DNA of 64,000 nucleotides from Dysidea avara (Eukaryota; Porifera; Demospongiae; Dictyoceratida; Dysideidae): NCBI RefSeq assembly GCF_963678975.1, contig NC_089277.1, forward strand, positions 18,840,001 through 18,904,000, given 5' to 3'. The notes beneath the pieces were generated by a model. The model searched no databases. It had not been told where the DNA came from and saw nothing but the letters and a program-made list of their open reading frames with translations. Numbering within the stretch: the first letter of the stretch is position 1; every line of letters begins with the position of its first letter. Shown here one piece after another: positions 47,947 through 59,449 of the stretch. Made by a program: the position numbers and the translations under genes.

Positions 47947-48759
47947 TTACTTTCGTGCTACAACAAAGCTGTGGCCTCCAGCATCATTTATAATGTTTCT
48001 TACTTCCATAGGCTTAGTCCAGAAGTCTGCATGAAGGACATCAAAGCCAATTTCTTTGTAATACCGTTCCACATCTTCCAATGACAAAGAAAAAGAAGTA
48101 TGATATCGCTTGTCTTCAAACCTATACCAAGTATGCTCTAAACTTGTCTGTGACACAAAAAAGCCATTGGGAGCTATCATGTCATAAACTTTCTTCAAGC
48201 CAGCTTTATAATCTTCTAAGGAATCAAAACAAGTACCAAAACAAAAGCTACTGCTTAAAATATCTACCGGTGCTTTAACAGCTGGAACTATGACATCAGC
48301 CTTTATGTCACATGGAAGTACATGTAGTAAACCACGTAACTTGTCTTCATGTTCTAGCACAGCATCAAAACTAGTTTTATCTTCAAGCTCTTGTATAACA
48401 TATTTAAAGTAAGGTGACCAATCAAAAGCATCAGGATCCTTGTTTATCCACATGGACACTTCATTTAAGTTGGCTTTCAGATAGTCAGCATGATATATCT
48501 TAGCCACATATGGCACAGCACTGACGTATGTGTAAATACAAGGACCCCCTCCAACTTCCAGTAGAAGTGCAGTAGAATTATCCCACTCCTTGTGATACTG
48601 TTGATAGAAGTTGTGAAAGTATTGAGGTGTCTGTGGAGATATGAGTGAGCCTGCAACCATTGGTGCATTCTTCTCAAGCACAGAAAAAGGATAGTGGAGA
48701 TTCAAGTATCTCTTTGTGTCATTATAACGCTCCTCCATAACACCACTGTCACTGTACAT
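47947..48759 (-). CDS. NNMT/PNMT/TEMT-family methyltransferase, copy A
   Basis: Intact single-exon frame of 270 codons, close to the family's 260-280. It should transfer methyl from S-adenosylmethionine to a small amine or similar nucleophile in the cytosol; the substrate cannot be told from sequence. The SAM-binding motif is LLLEVGGGPCIYTYVSA (about residues 66-82), followed by ADYLKANLNEV and FDWSPYFKYV, the region that shapes the cofactor pocket in NNMT. The C-terminus FVVARK matches the family end. The start is well placed: an in-frame TAA directly precedes the ATG. It is convergent with the PARP4-like gene. A mobile-element end lies only 38 bases upstream of the ATG, so any promoter must lie in or beyond that element. 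Confidence 0.92.
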   Translation of the reverse strand: MYSDSGVMEERYNDTKRYLNLHYPFSVLEKNAPMVAGSLISPQTPQYFHNFYQQYHKEWDNSTALLLEVGGGPCIYTYVSAVPYVAKIYHADYLKANLNEVSMWINKDPDAFDWSPYFKYVIQELEDKTSFDAVLEHEDKLRGLLHVLPCDIKADVIVPAVKAPVDILSSSFCFGTCFDSLEDYKAGLKKVYDMIAPNGFFVSQTSLEHTWYRFEDKRYHTSFSLSLEDVERYYKEIGFDVLHADFWTKPMEVRNIINDAGGHSFVVARK

Positions 48760-48797
48760 TTATACATACTAATGCATACATATATAGATACCATTAT

Positions 48798-49721
48798 CAA
48801 GGGCGTAGCCAGGGGGGTTTGGATGAACCCCCCTTCAGTCAGAAGCAGAATTTTTAATTTGAAAATCACACCAAATCTTACAGCCCTGAGCTCTCTTGTA
48901 GCTACTTGCACACTGGCATGGCTCTGTACTGCTTTGGAAGGTCACAATGCATTATTTTTAATAGGTAGCAGCTGCGATAAACTTGAGTGGTTGTGTTATA
49001 CATGTGTCAGGTTAGCACAGACCATGAATAGTTGGTGTATATTTACATGATGAATGTTTTGTTTATTTATCACATGTTGCGGGCACATGATGTATCGAAT
49101 ATATTATTGGAGTACAAGCCAAGTCCAAAGTCAACAGCAGGACTGACCGAGAATAATATATACCCGGAAGAAAGTATTACCAACTATAATGTGGAGGACT
49201 CCCGTCTAAGAAGCTCAGTGAAGTTGGCTGTCAGTATAATATTACGTCAGTGTCTGGAAATGAAGATTAGTTAGTCAGTATATATTACGATATACCCGTA
49301 GGTTTATAGTTCTATAAGTTGCATAAACTAGACAATGGGTAACCTGCAGTTCAAATCCTGGAGTTGGAAAATTTTTTTCCCTTACATTGGCTCCTTTTCT
49401 GTTTCACCTTATTTGCTATAAGTCATTTAAGTCTCAGCCGTTGTTAAGTTAGGTAATCCTAAGGCTGCAGCACATGTTGCTGTCAAACCTTTAGTGCTGG
49501 TCACTGTAAAGCATTACTAATAATAATAACTGCAGTGTGTAGGTTTAAGCTAGTTAGATGCACAAACGGCACCTTTTAATGTCACTGCCCAAGGACACAG
49601 TTTGTGTATGCATCATTTTCATTCAAACGTGGTTCAGGGGAAATACCCAGGCTTTCCTCCCAAAGACGTTTGTGCACTTCAAATCCAAACCCCCTTCCAG
49701 AAAATCCTGGCTACGCCCCTG
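48798..49721. mobile_element. Element with CARGGGCGTAGCCAGG ends upstream of methyltransferase A
   Basis: CAAGGGCGTAGCCAGG at 48798 faces CCTGGCTACGCCCCTG ending at 49721. Flanks ATTAT and ATTGT fit a 5-bp duplication with one later change. The copy at 59450-60389 has the same flanks, so the insertion predates the segmental duplication. A B-box-like CAGTTCAAATCCTGG with a T-tract lies inside at about 49350-49378. Confidence 0.82.
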
Positions 49722-50656
49722 ATTGTACATACATGTATACCATTTTGACACATGCAGATCGAAGGAAACCATAGGATATTCATATCTTGACTTGAACACA
49801 GGATGATATCATGATAATCGCCTTGTGGTCTGGGCGATATCATAATATAGCCCTGACCACAAATCCCTGAGGAAGTACAAAGCATTAGATTCCTTTGATC
49901 CTATGTGCTGAGCTTTACATTGTGGGCTTGAATTTGGCGTACACTCTAATACATTAGTGTAGGTAAGTGTTCTCTTGAAGGAAAAGGTATTGTTTGACCA
50001 CTAGACATCACTGAATAATTGTTCTAGCAATGTAGGGAAGTGTTTTTCTACACAGCACATTTCAACCATGTAACATGATGGCTCAGATGTTTTAAAAGTC
50101 AGTAAATTGTACTTACCTTAGCAGCCTAGGAATCCTAACAGGGTTAACGCTGTGGTTAGAAATAGAACCACTAAAACTAACAAAATTTAAACCCACAATT
50201 GTTTCTTTAGAAATGTACTGTGTACAGGCTGTAGTGTATGAATATAGTCCATTGCAGAAAATCATGCCATATTTAGTATATTTCCTCCTTGTGAGTTAAT
50301 CTTGTTGTGCATGTAACAGATTTAACAGAAACCACTAACTGAACCACAGTAATCTTTTTCCCCCATCCGACTGCTCTGGCATCAGAATTACAAATAATTT
50401 TGATCCAGCCATAGAATGTTTATTGTAAAGTTTTTAACAATCAACTATAACATATGAATAGCATCTTACAAATACCGTAGCCCATGATTTTGTAATGTTT
50501 AGATACCTGTGTGTAATCTAATGGGGTTTGTCTTTTCGTCTATTAGGTGAGCATGCTCAAGAGGTATATATTACTGATACCATTGCCACTTGGGATTTGC
50601 CTGATATATATGTATGCCTGTGTTCTTGGACGCATATATCAGGCAAATCCTAATAT
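49722..50656. repeat. Duplicated segment A, distal part without genes
   Basis: It matches 60390-61358 of copy B closely along its length. It contains GGGCGATATCATAAT and other short palindromes, and TTGCCTGATATATATGTATGCCTG with its inverse near 50596-50650. No coding. Confidence 0.7.
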
Positions 50657-50658
50657 TA

Positions 50659-50931
50659 AGATGAATAAAAAATTGAAAATTTTAAAATGGGAATAGGGAT
50701 CGCTGAAAAAAAGCCACAAAACAAGAAGGGATCACTGGGGTGGTATTGTAAACCACAAATCCCTATTTTGACTCTCTGTCATAAATTTTTAGTTACATGC
50801 TCTGTCATTTTGAAGTGAGTCAAAATAGGGATTTGTGGTTTACATTACCACCCCAGCAATCCCTTCTTGTTTTGTGGCTTTTTTCAGCGATCCCTATTCC
50901 TATTTTAAAATTTTCAATTTTTTATTCATCT
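50659..50931. mobile_element. Foldback element 6
   Basis: AGATGAATAAAAAATTGAAAA at the left pairs with TTTTCAATTTTTTATTCATCT at the right. Inside are GGGATCGCTGAAAAAAAGCC, ACAAAACAAGAAGGGATC, TGGGGTGGTATTGTAAACC and AAATCCCTATTTTGACTC, each mirrored. The arms are nearly identical. It is absent from the equivalent place in copy B. Confidence 0.92.
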
Positions 50932-50957
50932 AGTTTGTGTACTTTTCATTAATCCAG

Positions 50958-51600
50958 TAATGGATAATGAAGAAAACTGTTGTAAATAGTGTAATTTTGC
51001 ATTCTGCATAGTAACACCGTCAACATTTCAGTACACACATGAAACTGATCAAATTGCAATGTGTATACAGACTGAGAGTCTCCTAATATGAGCTACAATT
51101 TACATTACTGGTGCCTTTGATAGCTGTCAAATTCAGTGCAAGGATTGTTGTTATACACCTGACTGCATTATACATCAAGGTGAACTCCCTTCAGACTGGA
51201 AGAGGGCATATACAACACCAGTATACAAGAAAGGCCCATGTACTAATCCATCGAACTATAGGCCTATATCATTGACTAGTATTTGCTGCAAGTTGTTGGA
51301 ACATATCATCATCTCAGCAATATCTTCTCACACTATTGACTGCAATAATTATCATGTGTACAAATTAACATGGATTTCTTTGATAATGAAGACTGTGGTG
51401 AATAGTGTAATTTTGCATTCTGCATAGTAACACAGTCAACGTTTCAGTGCAAACATGAAACTGATCAAATTGCAATGTGCATACAGATTGAGAGTCTCCC
51501 AATATGAGCTACAATTTACATTAATTGTGCCTTTAATAGCTGTCAAATTCAGCGCAAAGATTGTTGTTATACACTTGACTGCATTATTAGAGTATTTACA
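50958..51600. repeat. Two ~213-bp direct repeats flanking an RT fragment
   Basis: About 50965-51173 and 51388-51597 are direct copies (roughly 90% by eye) containing TGTAATTTTGCATTCTGCATAG, ATGAAACTGATCAAATTGCAATGTG and GATTGTTGTTATACAC. The sequence between them encodes part of a reverse transcriptase. The region is specific to copy A. Confidence 0.8.
51165..51365 (+). pseudogene. Reverse transcriptase fragment of a non-LTR retrotransposon
   Basis: The plus frame reads HQGELPSDWKRAYTTPVYKK then NPSNYRPISLTSICCKLLEHII, the finger-region motif of jockey/CR1/RTE-type reverse transcriptases. Only about 60 codons remain and no catalytic YADD motif is present. It lies between two direct repeats and not beside any other LINE part. 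Confidence 0.85.
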
Positions 51601-52215
51601 TGACTGCTCTATTAGAGTATTTAATCTGGATAATCCGCCCACATACAATAATCATGAAACGAAAAAACCACCTTGCAACAAAGTCATCACCCCAGATTAA
51701 GCTTTCTGGCCTATACTGAGTTTAGTAAAGACAGATTCTATTAGCCACAAGCAGCGCACACCAAAAAACCTAACTTTGAGTGCAATCTTGTATGGCTTCT
51801 CGAGAGTAATGACGTTTTGGCAAGAAGAAACAGCCTGGTTTGGGCTGTTTCCATTTGAAAACGAAATCAAAAATAGGTCATGGACATGCACAATGATCCA
51901 TTCAGCAAGCCTTGCTACTTTTTATCCCAGGATTCTCCTTGTAAACTTCGCTATGCCTGTGAAAGAATAATATTATGAATAATAAGAATAATAATATGAA
52001 CAAAATGGCAATTTTCAGTTTTGTCTGAAATACACATACTGTTTCCTTTTCACTTGATACTTAGTAGTGGACCTACACTCATTGCAAAGAACCACCAGAG
52101 GGTTGTTTTGAGTTGAAGGATGCTTTTCAAGGTGGTTTTTAGGTGTACGTTCTATTAGGATTTTTGCAAAAAACATGGACGATCCCTATTATGAACCCAC
52201 TATCATGGTTCATGA
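51600..52215. other. Copy-A-specific sequence, unassigned
   Basis: It begins with two CTCTATTAGAGTATTTA motifs (51580-51622). The rest has short frames without features. It ends where alignment with copy B resumes at about TTTATACAGGCAGAGC. Confidence 0.4.
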
Positions 52216-53236
52216 TATATAGAAGTGCGTTTATACAGGCAGAGCACAAGTGCACGTTGTATAACTGCTACGTATGTACCACTCACCTAATAGGTGGAAA
52301 GATCCAATGCTGCAGCTACATTTCTTTTATAAGGTAGAATGCCAATGTCAATTACTGTGCTCTAAAACTAACAACATTATTACGTATCAAGCATAGCCTT
52401 CACCATAGAATCACATGGCAACGCCACAATCGATTGTTATGGTGAGTATCAATTAGAATAATTTTATTTTAAAAAGCGATTTAAGGTGGAAGGAAGCTTG
52501 ATCAAACTAGTAAGGTATGTAACTACGTATATATATATATATATATGTAAATACAGTTTTACCTGCCTTGTTTGCCTCTTTGATCACCATTGGCTGCTTT
52601 TATATCACATGTATAATGTAGTAGTGACGTTCCCTGTATGGCCCCACAATCGAATTTCGTATGTTAGACTATTTAAGAATTCGAATAACAGTACAGCGTC
52701 TTGCCACCTATTAGGTGAGGTGTCGTAGCAGCTTAGCCTACTTGTGCAATATAGCACAAAACCACAGCCAGTGCAATTTAAATATATTGCACTGTGGTCA
52801 GTGCATTATACATTATAATGCACTCGCTGCGGTTAGTGCAGTAGTACTATATATGAATTATAGCACTCGCGGCGCCTTTGAACTGCCCACGCAGAGGGGT
52901 ACTGCATTATGCATCGAGGTAGCGTGTTGTGCAGCCAAGGAAAGCCGATGCGACAGATAGTTTTCTGACTGTTGTACTAGAATAGGTGACCACTCTATTA
53001 GGCCACTCCAACTTGATTCCTGTTTTCCATCCTGTCCAAACAAACTTTGCCATGCGAGTGGCCAGTAAAACTACTACCCATGTACACAACTACACACACA
53101 CACACATATTATTTCGTGTATGTCTATTACAGAAGATGGGCAATCCATGTTAACATGGACAAAGTTGCAAGTAAAATAGTCAGATTAACCAACATGCTTG
53201 CCCGCACCATGCACTCAGTCGTGTCCGATAAAAATC
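52216..53236. repeat. Duplicated segment A, resumed, up to the gap
   Basis: It matches 61385-62386 of copy B. It contains CACCTAATAGGTGGAAAG, CACCTATTAGGTGAGG, GCACTCGCTGCGGTTAGTGCAGTAG and GACCACTCTATTAGGCCACTCC. No gene was recognised. Confidence 0.75.
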
Positions 53237-53436
53237 NNNNNNNNNNNNNNNNNNNNNNNNNNNNNNNNNNNNNNNNNNNNNNNNNNNNNNNNNNNNNNNN
53301 NNNNNNNNNNNNNNNNNNNNNNNNNNNNNNNNNNNNNNNNNNNNNNNNNNNNNNNNNNNNNNNNNNNNNNNNNNNNNNNNNNNNNNNNNNNNNNNNNNNN
53401 NNNNNNNNNNNNNNNNNNNNNNNNNNNNNNNNNNNN
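53237..53436. other. Assembly gap of 200 N
   Basis: Exactly 200 undetermined bases, a usual placeholder for unknown length. It falls in a sequence present two more times in the window (54915 and 62382), so a collapsed or misjoined repeat is possible. Confidence 0.98.
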
Positions 53437-53862
53437 ACACCTTACTAGTCTGGTGCCATCTTAGCCCAGATTAAACTGTAGTCCACTTCGACAATGACTC
53501 AATAAAACAAATATATTCTAAATAATACTAACCTTTACGTTCGATTGTGGTAACCAGTTTTGTCATGCCACCAGATTCGAGTTTAGCCAGTGTGAATAGT
53601 AAGAATTAGACTAGTATCGTTTAGTAGTTAGGTTTTGTTTACTTAAACCGTCTATTTAGCTGCTTTTTTTCGCTCGAGAGAATCACTATGGCGATTAGTC
53701 TGGTGCTTAGTCTATATGGCACGCTGGCATGCTGAGCACTACATGATGAGTCAAACAGCGAATGCAGGTTAGTGATATAATGCATAGCGTACTAGCTTTC
53801 AATATCTCAGGTGGCTGCAGGGGGAACGTCATCGCAACGTCCGGCTTGGTTACCCACAATCG

Positions 53863-54228
53863 ATGTTAGAAACCGTCAAGAGTACCACTCAGTCTGCTGT
53901 CATATCTTCTGCTTCTTCTCAGGCTGGGGTGGCCGCTGCTGTTGGTGAGATAGCTAAGGACAACCAATACCAGGACATTGTGAATGATAATGGAGATTTT
54001 ATCCCTCTTGTATGTGAGACCTTTGGTGTTTGGTCACCATATACCCTATCAATTTTAGGATCCATAGCTGACAGAACAACTGTTAAAAACGGTTTACCTC
54101 GAAAGTTTGCTAGGCGCCAACTTCTCCAGCAACTGTCTGTGACTTTGTGGAGGTACAATGCGAAAATGATACTCCGCCAGTATTCGCTTACTGCTGAGGA
54201 CGAATTTCCTGACTTTGACATTGGTTAA
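53863..54228 (+). CDS. 121-codon frame, probable retroelement-derived fragment
   Basis: The frame encodes GDFIPLVCETFGVWSPYTLSI, IADRTTVKNGLPRKFARRQL and LQQLSVTLWRYNAKMIL. The pattern PLVxETFGxW, IAxRT, LxQxLSVxLxRxNAxxIL recurs, as far as I recall, in uncharacterised animal proteins that carry a reverse transcriptase upstream. It would then be the C-terminal end of a retroelement polyprotein. The upstream part is not seen between the gap and the ATG. It lies next to a CACCTATTAGGTG palindrome (54361). The frame is intact and ends in an acidic tail (EDEFPDFD). A host gene fragment is the alternative. Confidence 0.4.
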   Translation: MLETVKSTTQSAVISSASSQAGVAAAVGEIAKDNQYQDIVNDNGDFIPLVCETFGVWSPYTLSILGSIADRTTVKNGLPRKFARRQLLQQLSVTLWRYNAKMILRQYSLTAEDEFPDFDIG

Positions 54229-54360
54229 GTTAAGTACGTAGGTAGTAATAAGTAGTAGTATGGTGTAGTTTTCAGTATGTACGTGTGTTATGTCCCTTAT
54301 TCTTATCATGTTAGAAACCTGGCCTTTATAAGTGTTACAGCTGTCTTGTGAGACTCTCCC

Positions 54361-54480
54361 CACCTATTAGGTGAGTGGTACATAACAGTTATGCAACGTG
54401 TTCTGCCTGTATAAACGCACTTGCCTTCGGGCCTATCGCTCATGCGTTTATATCAGGCAGAGCACTCATGGCCGTTGTAT
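54361..54480. repeat. Palindrome-rich repeat at the start of copy C
   Basis: CACCTATTAGGTGAGTGG is followed by TGTTCTGCCTGTATAAACGCA, and its inverse TGCGTTTATATCAGGCAGAGCA, flanked by GTTATGCAACGTG / CCGTTGTATAAC. Copies A and B have a related arrangement at 52225-52280 and 61385-61460. Confidence 0.6.
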
Positions 54481-55625
54481 AACTATATAATGCACTCGCT
54501 GCGGTTAGTGCAGTAGTACTATATACGAATTATAACTTTCGGCACCTATGAACTGCCCACGCAGAGTGGTACCGCATTATACATCAAGATAGCGTGTTGT
54601 GCTACTTGTGCAGCCAAGGAAAGCTGATGCGACAGATAGTTTTCTGACCGTTGTATTAGAATAGGTGACCACTCTATTAGGCCACTCCAACTTGATTCCT
54701 GTTTTCCATCCTGTCCAAACAAACTTTGCCATGTGAATGGCCAGTAAAACTACTACCCATGTACACAACTACACACACACATATTATTTCGTGTATGTCT
54801 ATTACAGAAGATGGGCAATCCATGTTTAAATAACATGGACAAAGTTGCAAGTAAAATAGTCAGATTAACCAACATGCTTGCCCGCACCATGCACTCAGTC
54901 GTGTCTGATAAAAATCCAGACTAAAACAATCACCTTATACCTAAAAATACATCAATTTACAGAATAATGGAACATTCCAGCATTATTAAAAACCATGTTG
55001 GTGAACAGGAAACAGGAAGTCAATTTGGAATGGCCTTAGAGTATCTTGATCTTATTTCTGTAAAGAATGAACCTAGAAACAGTATATAATCATTGTGTTT
55101 GAAAGTTGTCTTATGCTGGCATAATGCGACATTTTGATGGGTTATGATTAGTGTTGTACTGATTCCCACTTTTTAGGGAAAACCGATATCCAATATAATT
55201 TTACCCTGTTTTACCGATACTTAACCGATAACCGATTGTAGTTCTGTACAAGTTATACTTGTGCATACTCCACTAAAAGTAGAGCTAGTAAAGCCAATGC
55301 TGTGAAATTGTACACTTAAAGTTGTTAGTCAGACAAGCAGGCTAGGGCCTGAACCATCCGTGTTTATCTTAGTGGTTACCACAAAACATAAACAAATTAT
55401 CTAAGTACATACCAGAGCCTTTGACACCAGCCCTCTAGTGGTACTGCAGCTGCTGAAGCTGAATAGACTAATAGTCTGCTGGCCACAACCCATCACAACT
55501 GATTTCCCATTATGGTAAAAACAGCTAATTATTGGCTTCTACCAATTACCAATCTGGTACAACTCTAGTTATGATGCTGCAATAAACTTTTGTTGATATG
55601 CAAACAATCCCATCGAAAGACTATA
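54480..55625. repeat. Partial duplicate C
   Basis: It aligns with 61960-63705 of copy B, except for the 570-bp element and a ~65-bp segment present only in B. The stretch 54485-54917 also matches the end of copy A (52805-53236). It carries the intact empty site for the 62550-63119 element at 55071-55090. No gene. Confidence 0.8.
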
Positions 55626-55774
55626 GCTCGAATTCAATGCCTTACTATAAAAGTTAATTTTGTAATGTATTAGACAGTAAATTGGCCATATCCTTGTAAT
55701 GCTGCAAGATATTTAATGCTATATACCCAGTGCTTTATTTTTATTAGCTATAAAACAGAATGTGCCATAAACGT

Positions 55775-57090
55775 AGTGGGGACGAATCTAAGATTTTTTG
55801 AAAGGGGGGGGACTGGGCTGGACAGCGACATAGGTAACTAGCCAGACATTAGAAGATACCAAGCTTTCTCACTAAGGCCCTTGTGGTAAGATTCATACAG
55901 TGAGTATCTATGGTCAAATAAGTTATATGGAGTAATCACTACATTGGAGTGCTTCGCACACTAGCATGCAAAGAATGCCAATCTAGGAGGGTATGGGGGC
56001 ATTCCCCCCCCCCCAGGAAATTTTGGAAAATTAGGCCCTCTAAAGGTGAATCTGCATGAGAGTGGTTTTAGCAGTTTTTCAGTGGAAAATAATGAAACTT
56101 CAGTTTATATCATAAAAATTTACTTTTCCATTAAATCAACAACAAAGCAATATGTATTGAGTAGCTATCATGCAGCTACCAAGCATTTAGCTATAATAAC
56201 TATACCATAATGTATCAGCTCTTCTTAGCCATGCTCTAATCAGCTAAATCTGTGAGGCAGAAACATGTATAGCTAAGTAGTAGTACTGCTGAACATCACA
56301 ATTATTAGTATGCATGCTCCTTAGCCTAGGGACACTTTGATACCAATAAAGTGTACTGAAAAGCAGAATGCAGTAAAGGGTACTAGTAGCTATTAGCTAG
56401 TCCACTGGCAATCCTTATCCTATATTTGCATTTATGCAGGCTTTCTGAATTTACTGTTGTGATAGTCAACTTGCTACTAGATCTGCTGTTGGGGTTATGA
56501 AGACTGATCTATAGCTAGCTACAAATGCTAGCAACATAACTCACAGCATGCATGGGGTTATATCAGAAGAAAACTGATATAGACTTTATACATTCATAGA
56601 GAAAAGTGGGTGAATATGCTATAGCTGCCTTACGAGACTGTACATTACCAAGATTTCAGTTTGCTAAATGGCTGAGTTGGTAGCTACATATTATACTGAT
56701 TCAGAAGCTGATAACTCTAACCAATTAAACCAACTACCACTTTTTGAATCATATAGTTCATTTTAAAATATAACATACTAATCACCTCTTACAGCCATTG
56801 TGGAAAACACTGCAAATTATCCGAATAAAAACAAATTACACTTTCATAACTGGAGATGCAACCCACAATCGAAACCTGTTTTTTGAAGAACTCTTGAGGA
56901 AAAGTAGGCTGTACTGTTCTGGAACAGAGTTGAAAAATAGGTATATTTACATAGACATGGTAGTGATGCATAGTCCTGAAATAATTAAGTCTGCTTTTGA
57001 TACACATAGAAGATTTAGGGTTTTATTGGCCAAGCACTAACTTGGAAAGGGGGCCACATCCCCCTTAAATTCTCCCCTGGGTAGGTTTTC
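55775..57090. repeat. Probable decayed element of the CAGGGGCGGATC type
   Basis: GTGGGGACGAATCTAAGATTTTTTGAAAGGGGGGGG at the left, GGCATTCCCCCCCCCC-AGGAAATTTTGG at about 56000-56030, and GGCCACATCCCCCTTAAATTC-TCCCCTGG near 57050 resemble ends and interior of 43911-44794. Boundaries and duplication were not resolved. An 80-codon frame at 56798-57040 has no known features. Confidence 0.35.
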
Positions 57091-57099
57091 CAAAATTGG

Positions 57100-58305
57100 G
57101 TCACATATAAACAAATAAACTTAGCTACATATACTATGTGCATGCTGAAATAATCCCTATTCCTCATGCATAGATATAATTCCACACATGCACAACAGCA
57201 GGCACCTTAACCATATTGCATTGCGTGTTGTATGCACACAAAACTGTAGCTAGCTCTATAGTGTGCACTCTCTGTATGGATATACTGTGTTTTTCTCTTT
57301 CCCATTGTGTTTAAAAGTACTGTATATTATACATTTATGCTAGTAACTTATTATATAAGTTTTGACTTGTAACTGGTTCACTGTGCCATTTGTTTTTAAT
57401 CTCATATCAGGCATCAAGACATGCTGTTATTACTTATTGGACAACATGGTATAGGTTAATAATGCAGTCAATTACTACAGTACATCATCAGAGTACTAGC
57501 TAATTTTGACTTTTATATTATGCATATTATGCTATTTTTAACTGGTGAACCTGTGCATACCACATTAGAAAAGAATGCATGGTGCCAGGCTTTTTGCTTT
57601 TGTCTTAACATGTGCACGTACACCTACTATCAATTGCTGAAATAGTGAAGTGGCAATCAATCTCAGCTACTGTATGTTCAGCCAATTACAAAGTGTTGCA
57701 AACAAAGAACACTATGAGAGGAAAACTCTGTCAATTTCCATTATACATAAACATAGGGAAGCCATCATGCAGCACTACTGCAAATTGATACCTTGCACTG
57801 TTAGCATAGATAATAGGAACACAAAGGAGACACAGGTATATAAGCCGATGAAACACGCATTGCATGTACTGCAGTATGCCAAAACACACCAACATCAAAC
57901 AGTGAAAAAATCAAGCCCATAGCTTTAGTTGTTATGGAGTTATGCTTGTCCAAAAACATCAGTGAGGCAGTCAGTCAAACAAAGAAAATTCCAATGAATA
58001 ACTTTGTAGCAATTTAACGTATTGGAAGTATGCATTTCAGGCTGTACTGAAGGTACTTTTGAGCTTGGTTATATTCAACCAATACTGCCAAGGCACCACG
58101 AAGGAATTGTGAGGCTGGTTTTAGGGAGATGATTTTGGCCAGAAAAGCCCAAGCCTTCATGATCCTAATATACAGTACTATTGTACTAAATGACACATGC
58201 AGTGTTTAAGTCAAATTTAATATGTAACTGGGCCTGGCCCAAATTATATCCCAGGTCATAAATATCTCAATATGAGAATAAAGTATCTGTCTTATCTAAA
58301 AAAGC
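57100..58305. other. Unassigned stretch between duplicates C and B
   Basis: No gene, RNA or clear repeat was recognised. The longest frame (57650-57922, 90 codons) lacks features. Confidence 0.35.
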
Positions 58306-58598
58306 AGGTGATAGGCTTAATAGATTTTGGAAAAGTGCATGCTCACAATATAGAAAGTTATGTTTATAAGTTCACACAAGTAGACAGAATTTGTGCACAC
58401 ATGGATTGGCTTGTTTAGGCAAATATATAACAAGGTTTGAAAAGCATTATAGAGCACACAATAAGTATTATTACTATTGTGCAAACATGTCTAACAAAGG
58501 AAAGTGCATGCATAAAAATCAATCATATGCCTACATTTAGCAGTACAGCTAGCTGACTATAATACGTATGTTCTGTGACTGAATATTATAATAAACAA

Positions 58599-59411
58599 TT
58601 ACTTTCGTGCTACAACAAAGCCATAGCCTCCAGCATCAGTTGCAATATTTCTCACTTCTATAGGCTTAGTCCAGAGGTCTGCATGAAGGACATCAAAGCC
58701 AATTTCTTTGTAATACCGTTCCACATCTTCCAAAGACAAAGAAAAAGAAGTATGATATAGCTTGTCTTCAAACTTATACCAAGTAAGCTCTAAACTTGTC
58801 TGTGACACAAAAAAGCCATTGGGAGTTATCATGTCATAAACTTTCTTCAAACCAATTTTATAATCTTCTAAGGAATCAAAACAAGTACCAAAACAAAAGC
58901 TACTGCTTAAAATATCTACAGGCACTTTAACAGCTGGAACTATCACGTCAGATTTTATGTCACATGGAATTACATGTAGTAAACCACGTAACTTGTCTTC
59001 ACGTTCTAGCACAGCATCAAAATTGGTTTTACTTTCAAGCTTTCGTATAACATATTTAAAATAAGGTGACCAATCAAAAGCATCAGGATCCTTGCTTTTC
59101 CACATGGACACTTCATTTAAGTTGGTTTTCAAATAGTCAGCATGATATATCTTAGCCACATACGGTACAGCACTGACATATGTGTAAATACTAGGACCTC
59201 CTCCAACTTCCAGTAGAAGTGCAGTAGAATTATCCCACTCCTTGTGATACTTTTGATAGAAGTTGTGAAAGTATTGAGGCGTTTGTGGAGATATGAGTGA
59301 ACCTGCAACCATTGGTGCATTCTCCTCAAGCACAGACAAAGGATAATGAAAATCCAAGTATCTCTTTGTGTCATTATAACGCTCCTCCGTAACACCTCTG
59401 TCACTGTACAT
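58599..59411 (-). CDS. NNMT/PNMT/TEMT-family methyltransferase, copy B
   Basis: Intact 270-codon single-exon frame with about 30 amino-acid differences from copy A (about 89% identical) and no indels. The SAM-binding loop is kept as EVGGGPSIYTYVSA, along with ADYLKTNLNEV and FDWSPYFKYV; Cys74 of A is Ser here. Differences cluster around residues 105-137 (WKSKDPDAF, RKLESKTNF) rather than in the core strands, which could alter substrate choice. The full frame without stops suggests both copies have been kept under selection. As in copy A, TAA directly precedes the ATG and a mobile-element end sits 38 bases upstream. Confidence 0.92.
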   Translation of the reverse strand: MYSDRGVTEERYNDTKRYLDFHYPLSVLEENAPMVAGSLISPQTPQYFHNFYQKYHKEWDNSTALLLEVGGGPSIYTYVSAVPYVAKIYHADYLKTNLNEVSMWKSKDPDAFDWSPYFKYVIRKLESKTNFDAVLEREDKLRGLLHVIPCDIKSDVIVPAVKVPVDILSSSFCFGTCFDSLEDYKIGLKKVYDMITPNGFFVSQTSLELTWYKFEDKLYHTSFSLSLEDVERYYKEIGFDVLHADLWTKPIEVRNIATDAGGYGFVVARK

Positions 59412-59449
59412 TTATACACACTAATGCATACATATATAGTTACCATTAT

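Noticed and set aside
48081..48278. Plus-strand frame inside the methyltransferase
   Set aside because: Antisense shadow. The minus frame has full-length family homology in two copies.
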